Of a stretch of DNA of 64,000 nucleotides, positions 61,629 through 64,000 are shown piece by piece (within the stretch, counting starts at the first letter, position 1; each line of letters starts with the position of its first letter). This DNA is from WHSW01 sp963846165 (GTDB lineage: Bacteria; Actinomycetota; Thermoleophilia; Solirubrobacterales; 70-9). The DNA lies in the NCBI GenBank assembly GCA_963846165.1, contig CAWJUU010000007.1, positions 310,001 to 374,000 of the forward strand. Direction: 5' to 3'. A model generated the notes under the pieces. That model ran no database searches. It worked only from the letters and a program-made list of their open reading frames with translations, and had not been told where the DNA came from. The position numbers and the translations under genes are program-made.

Positions 61629-63270
61629 TCTCGCGCTGCGAGGCGAAGATCGCGACGAGCGCGAACGGCAGGAACCAGACGACGTAGAAGTAGAACCAGT
61701 GCGACGCGGTGAGCTGGACCGCGATCGTCACCGCGGCGGCGAGTGCCGCGACCTGGACAGGGGTCTTGAACCGGGGCACGAAGGCGACCGTGACCGCCAG
61801 CGCCGCCACCGACACCCGCACCAGCGGCTGAAGGAAGTCGAGCGAGGGCGCCTGGCCCCAGAAGCTGAACGGCGAGCTGCGCGTCGCCTGGTAGCCGAGC
61901 GTGCGGTCATAGAACTCGCGCAGGCCGCCGTCGGGCAGGAACGGCAGCGTCACCACCGCCGCGACGGCGACGAAAGCGATCGAGAAGATCAGCGCAGCGC
62001 GCCAACGACGCTCGCCCTCGGCGGTCGCGAACAGCGGCGCCAGCGCCGCCGAGCCGAACTTCGCCGCCGCGGCGAGCGCGATCAGCGCGCCGCGTGCGGG
62101 CGGCGATCGCAGCGCGAGCAGCGCCCCGATCCCGAGCGCCGCGACGAGCGAGTCGTTGGCGTTCGCGTTCAGCGTGTAGAGCGTCCACGGGCAGGCGACC
62201 CAGGCGAAGCCGAGTGCCCAGCCGAGCGCGCGGCCCTCGGCGCCCCGCCGCAGCCGGCGCCCGAGCAGGACCAGGCCTGCGACGCAGAGCAGGTCGAAGG
62301 CGATCGCGGCGGCGTGCGCGGCGGCGACGTCGTCCCATACGCCCTCCCACCCGAACAGGAGCTCGAACGGCGCGTAGGCGAGGTAGTTCGCCGGCCCGTA
62401 GACGTCGCCACGGAGGTCGAGCCCGGGCGAGAACGCGCCCTCGTAGAGCGCCGCGCCGTCGGTGAGCCGATCGGCGCCGATCACCCCGGCGACGCCGATG
62501 TCGATCACCTGCGAGTCGGCGAGGTTGAGAGCGATCCGTGCCGCCGCGACGACGACGACCCCAATCGCGAGCAGCTTCACCGGGGCCAGCGGCACCAGCG
62601 GGCCGGCTCGCTCGCGCGGCCAGAAGCCGGCGACGAGCATCCGCACGAGGAAGTAGCCGAGCACCGGATAGGTGAGCGCAACCGAGGCGGTGATCTCGGC
62701 CCGGTTGAAGAAGAACAGCGAGATCCCGAGCCCAACCAGGACGAGCAGGTCGAGATGCAGGAGCCGAAACGGGCGCCGCGGGTCGAAGAACGGCGCCAGC
62801 AAGAGCAGGCAGAGAGGCAGCCAGACGTAGGGTGCGTTGACCTTCTGGGCGATCGCGCCCTCGTAGCCGCGGGCGAGCTCGGTCTCGACCTGGAAGTCGC
62901 GCCACGCCTCGTCGACCTCGCCGGTGCGCCCGTCGACGATCACCTGCGCGACCTCGCGCCCGTCCGGATCGAAAAAGCTCACCTGCCAACGCTGGCCGCG
63001 GATCAACACCCTCCCCTCGCCCTCCGGCGGCTCCCCGAGCTCCTCGCGGACGACGTCGTTTGCCGCCGCCAGCTCGGCGGCCTCGCCGGCGCTGATCAGA
63101 AAGCCGGGCGGTTGCGTTTGCGGCGACTTGGGCTCGACCAGCGGCGGCGGCTTCTCGCCGCCGAACGGGGACTGCGCGGCGGGGTGCTCGGTGGCCGAGG
63201 CCGCAGGGGTCACGAGGGCAAGCCCGACGATCGCGAGCGCGATGGCGAGCTTGGTCCGCGGGGCCCTCAT
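61585..63270 (-). CDS. polytopic membrane protein (GT87/DUF2029-like)
   Basis: 561 residues. Signal-like N-terminus, an exposed region of 130 residues with a PepSY-like patch (RGQRWQVSFFDPDGREVAQV), then about 11 helices. The loops carry a YGPANYLAYAPFE motif similar to mannosyltransferases of the GT87 type. It probably transfers a mannose-like sugar from a lipid carrier to a wall polymer. The catalytic Asp is not certain. Confidence 0.65.
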   Translation of the reverse strand: MRAPRTKLAIALAIVGLALVTPAASATEHPAAQSPFGGEKPPPLVEPKSPQTQPPGFLISAGEAAELAAANDVVREELGEPPEGEGRVLIRGQRWQVSFFDPDGREVAQVIVDGRTGEVDEAWRDFQVETELARGYEGAIAQKVNAPYVWLPLCLLLLAPFFDPRRPFRLLHLDLLVLVGLGISLFFFNRAEITASVALTYPVLGYFLVRMLVAGFWPRERAGPLVPLAPVKLLAIGVVVVAAARIALNLADSQVIDIGVAGVIGADRLTDGAALYEGAFSPGLDLRGDVYGPANYLAYAPFELLFGWEGVWDDVAAAHAAAIAFDLLCVAGLVLLGRRLRRGAEGRALGWALGFAWVACPWTLYTLNANANDSLVAALGIGALLALRSPPARGALIALAAAAKFGSAALAPLFATAEGERRWRAALIFSIAFVAVAAVVTLPFLPDGGLREFYDRTLGYQATRSSPFSFWGQAPSLDFLQPLVRVSVAALAVTVAFVPRFKTPVQVAALAAAVTIAVQLTASHWFYFYVVWFLPFALVAIFASQREITRSGSSAARAGAS

Positions 63271-63340
63271 CGTCAGCGCGCGAGCCTACGCATCCACGGG
63301 ATGGCCTGCGCACCACCACTTCGACGGAAGGAGCAGCGGG

Positions 63341-63724
63341 ATGGGATTCATGGACAAGTTCAAGGACGCCGCCGAGCAGGCGCAGGACGCGGCCAAGGCG
63401 GCCGGCGGCTCGGTCGCCAACATGGGCGGGATGGGCGGTGCCGCCGATACCGCGGCGAAGGCGAACAAGATCGCCCAGTAGGGCGTCAAGCACCCCGCCG
63501 TGCTCAAGGGCATGCGCGAGACCGGGAACAAGGACCCGCTCTCGGGCGGAATCGACTACGAGCTCGAGGTCGAGGTGCGCCCGACCGGCGGCGAGCCCTA
63601 CACGGCCACCTTCACCCAGCAGCTGATCGAGCAGTCGGTCGACGGCTACAAGGAGAAGATCGGCGGCGAGGTCGTCGTCAACGTCGATCCCGACGACCCG
63701 AACTCGATGCTGCTCTGGGGCTGA
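63341..63724 (+). pseudogene. small conserved gene split by an in-frame TAG
   Basis: The ATG at 63341 has GAAGGAG eight bases upstream. The frame runs 46 codons (MGFMDKFKDAAEQAQDAAKA...) to TAG at 63479-63481. It continues in the same frame to TGA at 63724 (GVKHPAVLKGMRETGNKDP... VNVDPDDPNSMLLWG), giving 127 residues if read through. The two halves look like one protein: a helical N-terminus, then a beta-rich C-terminal domain. TCG to TAG at a Ser before GVKHPA would explain it. The second half might restart at the GTG at 63500. Confidence 0.65.
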
Positions 63725-63761
63725 CCTGATCCGCTGACGCACGGCCCTCGTTAGAGAGGGC

Positions 63762-64000
63762 GTGCGGGACAACCGGACACGGATCGCGATCGTCGGAACG
63801 GGGATCGCCGGCCTCACCGCGGCCCATCTGCTTCACCGCGAGCACGATCTGACCGTGTTCGAGGCCGACGACCGGATCGGCGGTCACACGAACACGATCA
63901 GGGTCGCCGACCCGGCTGGCGACGTCTGGGTGGACACCGGTTTCATCGTCCACAACGACCGCAACTACCCGAGCTTCGGGGCCCTGCTGGCCGAGCTCGG
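63762..64000 (+). CDS. FAD/NAD(P)-dependent oxidoreductase, N-terminal part only
   Basis: 79 codons from the GTG at 63762 to the window edge. The dinucleotide loop IAIVGTGIAGLTAAHLL, the acidic end FEADDRIGGHTNT and GFIVHNDRNYPS are typical of COG2907-type amine-oxidase-like enzymes, often near cyclopropane-fatty-acid synthase genes. The C-terminal part lies outside the window. Confidence 0.8.
   Translation, partial: MRDNRTRIAIVGTGIAGLTAAHLLHREHDLTVFEADDRIGGHTNTIRVADPAGDVWVDTGFIVHNDRNYPSFGALLAEL

Noticed and set aside
61699..63729. 676-codon plus-strand frame
   Set aside because: It mirrors the polytopic membrane protein on the minus strand. The real plus-strand gene at its end lies in another frame.

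Overview
The window is high-GC DNA with short gene gaps, frequent GTG starts and many 4- to 8-base stop/start overlaps. Two c-di-AMP (ydaO-type) riboswitch candidates, an F420-type luciferase-like enzyme, an MMPL transporter and a DUF6510-like protein point to Actinomycetota. The lineage is most likely the Thermoleophilia/Solirubrobacterales group, but that placement is inference from gene content and not from a marker-gene comparison.

1-13.9 kb is mostly minus-strand housekeeping: a FIST sensor protein, prfB with an intact +1 programmed frameshift, a secreted trypsin-like protease, tag, secA, hpf, comF, and a lysA-hom-thrC amino-acid operon. A 286-bp inverted-repeat, MITE-like element sits between comF and thrC. 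13.9-30.5 kb holds cell-envelope and lipid genes. These include an M23 peptidase under a c-di-AMP riboswitch, an acyl-CoA dehydrogenase, a thiolase, a 3-hydroxyacyl-CoA dehydrogenase and an MMPL exporter. The acyl-CoA dehydrogenase and the thiolase share an upstream palindrome, TTGACT-N4-AGTCAA, suggesting one TetR-like regulator of beta-oxidation. The same region has a molybdoenzyme/flavin reductase/zinc-ribbon operon, a rhodanese-cupin fusion and a decayed antiporter tail.

30.6-45.1 kb contains a CNNM/CBS membrane protein and an operon of Orn/Lys/Arg decarboxylase, DDAH-like amidinohydrolase and M20 amidohydrolase. A second c-di-AMP riboswitch precedes a CAP-domain protein and is followed downstream by a perfect terminator-like hairpin. 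Then come an FMN reductase-like protein, an APC permease with a universal stress protein, an enolase-fold protein, ferritin and a Rieske protein. 45.2-48.6 kb is accessory: an IS30 element, a P-loop protein, a conserved small protein with no canonical start codon, and a secreted PKD-type protein.

48.8-60.6 kb is an integrated island. A 48-bp direct repeat (48803-48850 and 60590-60637) is the 3' part of tRNA-Asp, and the intact tRNA lies at 60592-60665. The island carries a tyrosine integrase translationally coupled to a toxin-antitoxin pair, an excisionase-like protein, an M20 peptidase lacking a canonical start codon, an SDR remnant, a tRNA-Arg 3' fragment (a second, nested integration scar), a uracil-glycosylase-like protein and a RibD/DHFR-like protein. 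A three-gene minus-strand cassette follows (J-domain/zinc-finger membrane protein, zinc-ribbon membrane protein, HNH nuclease), with an XRE regulator, a GT2 membrane glycosyltransferase and several repeat families. The HNH/J-domain cassette is the best candidate for an undescribed system. After the island come an FAH-family hydrolase, a polytopic membrane protein, a small gene split by an in-frame TAG, and the start of a FAD-dependent oxidoreductase that runs off the window.
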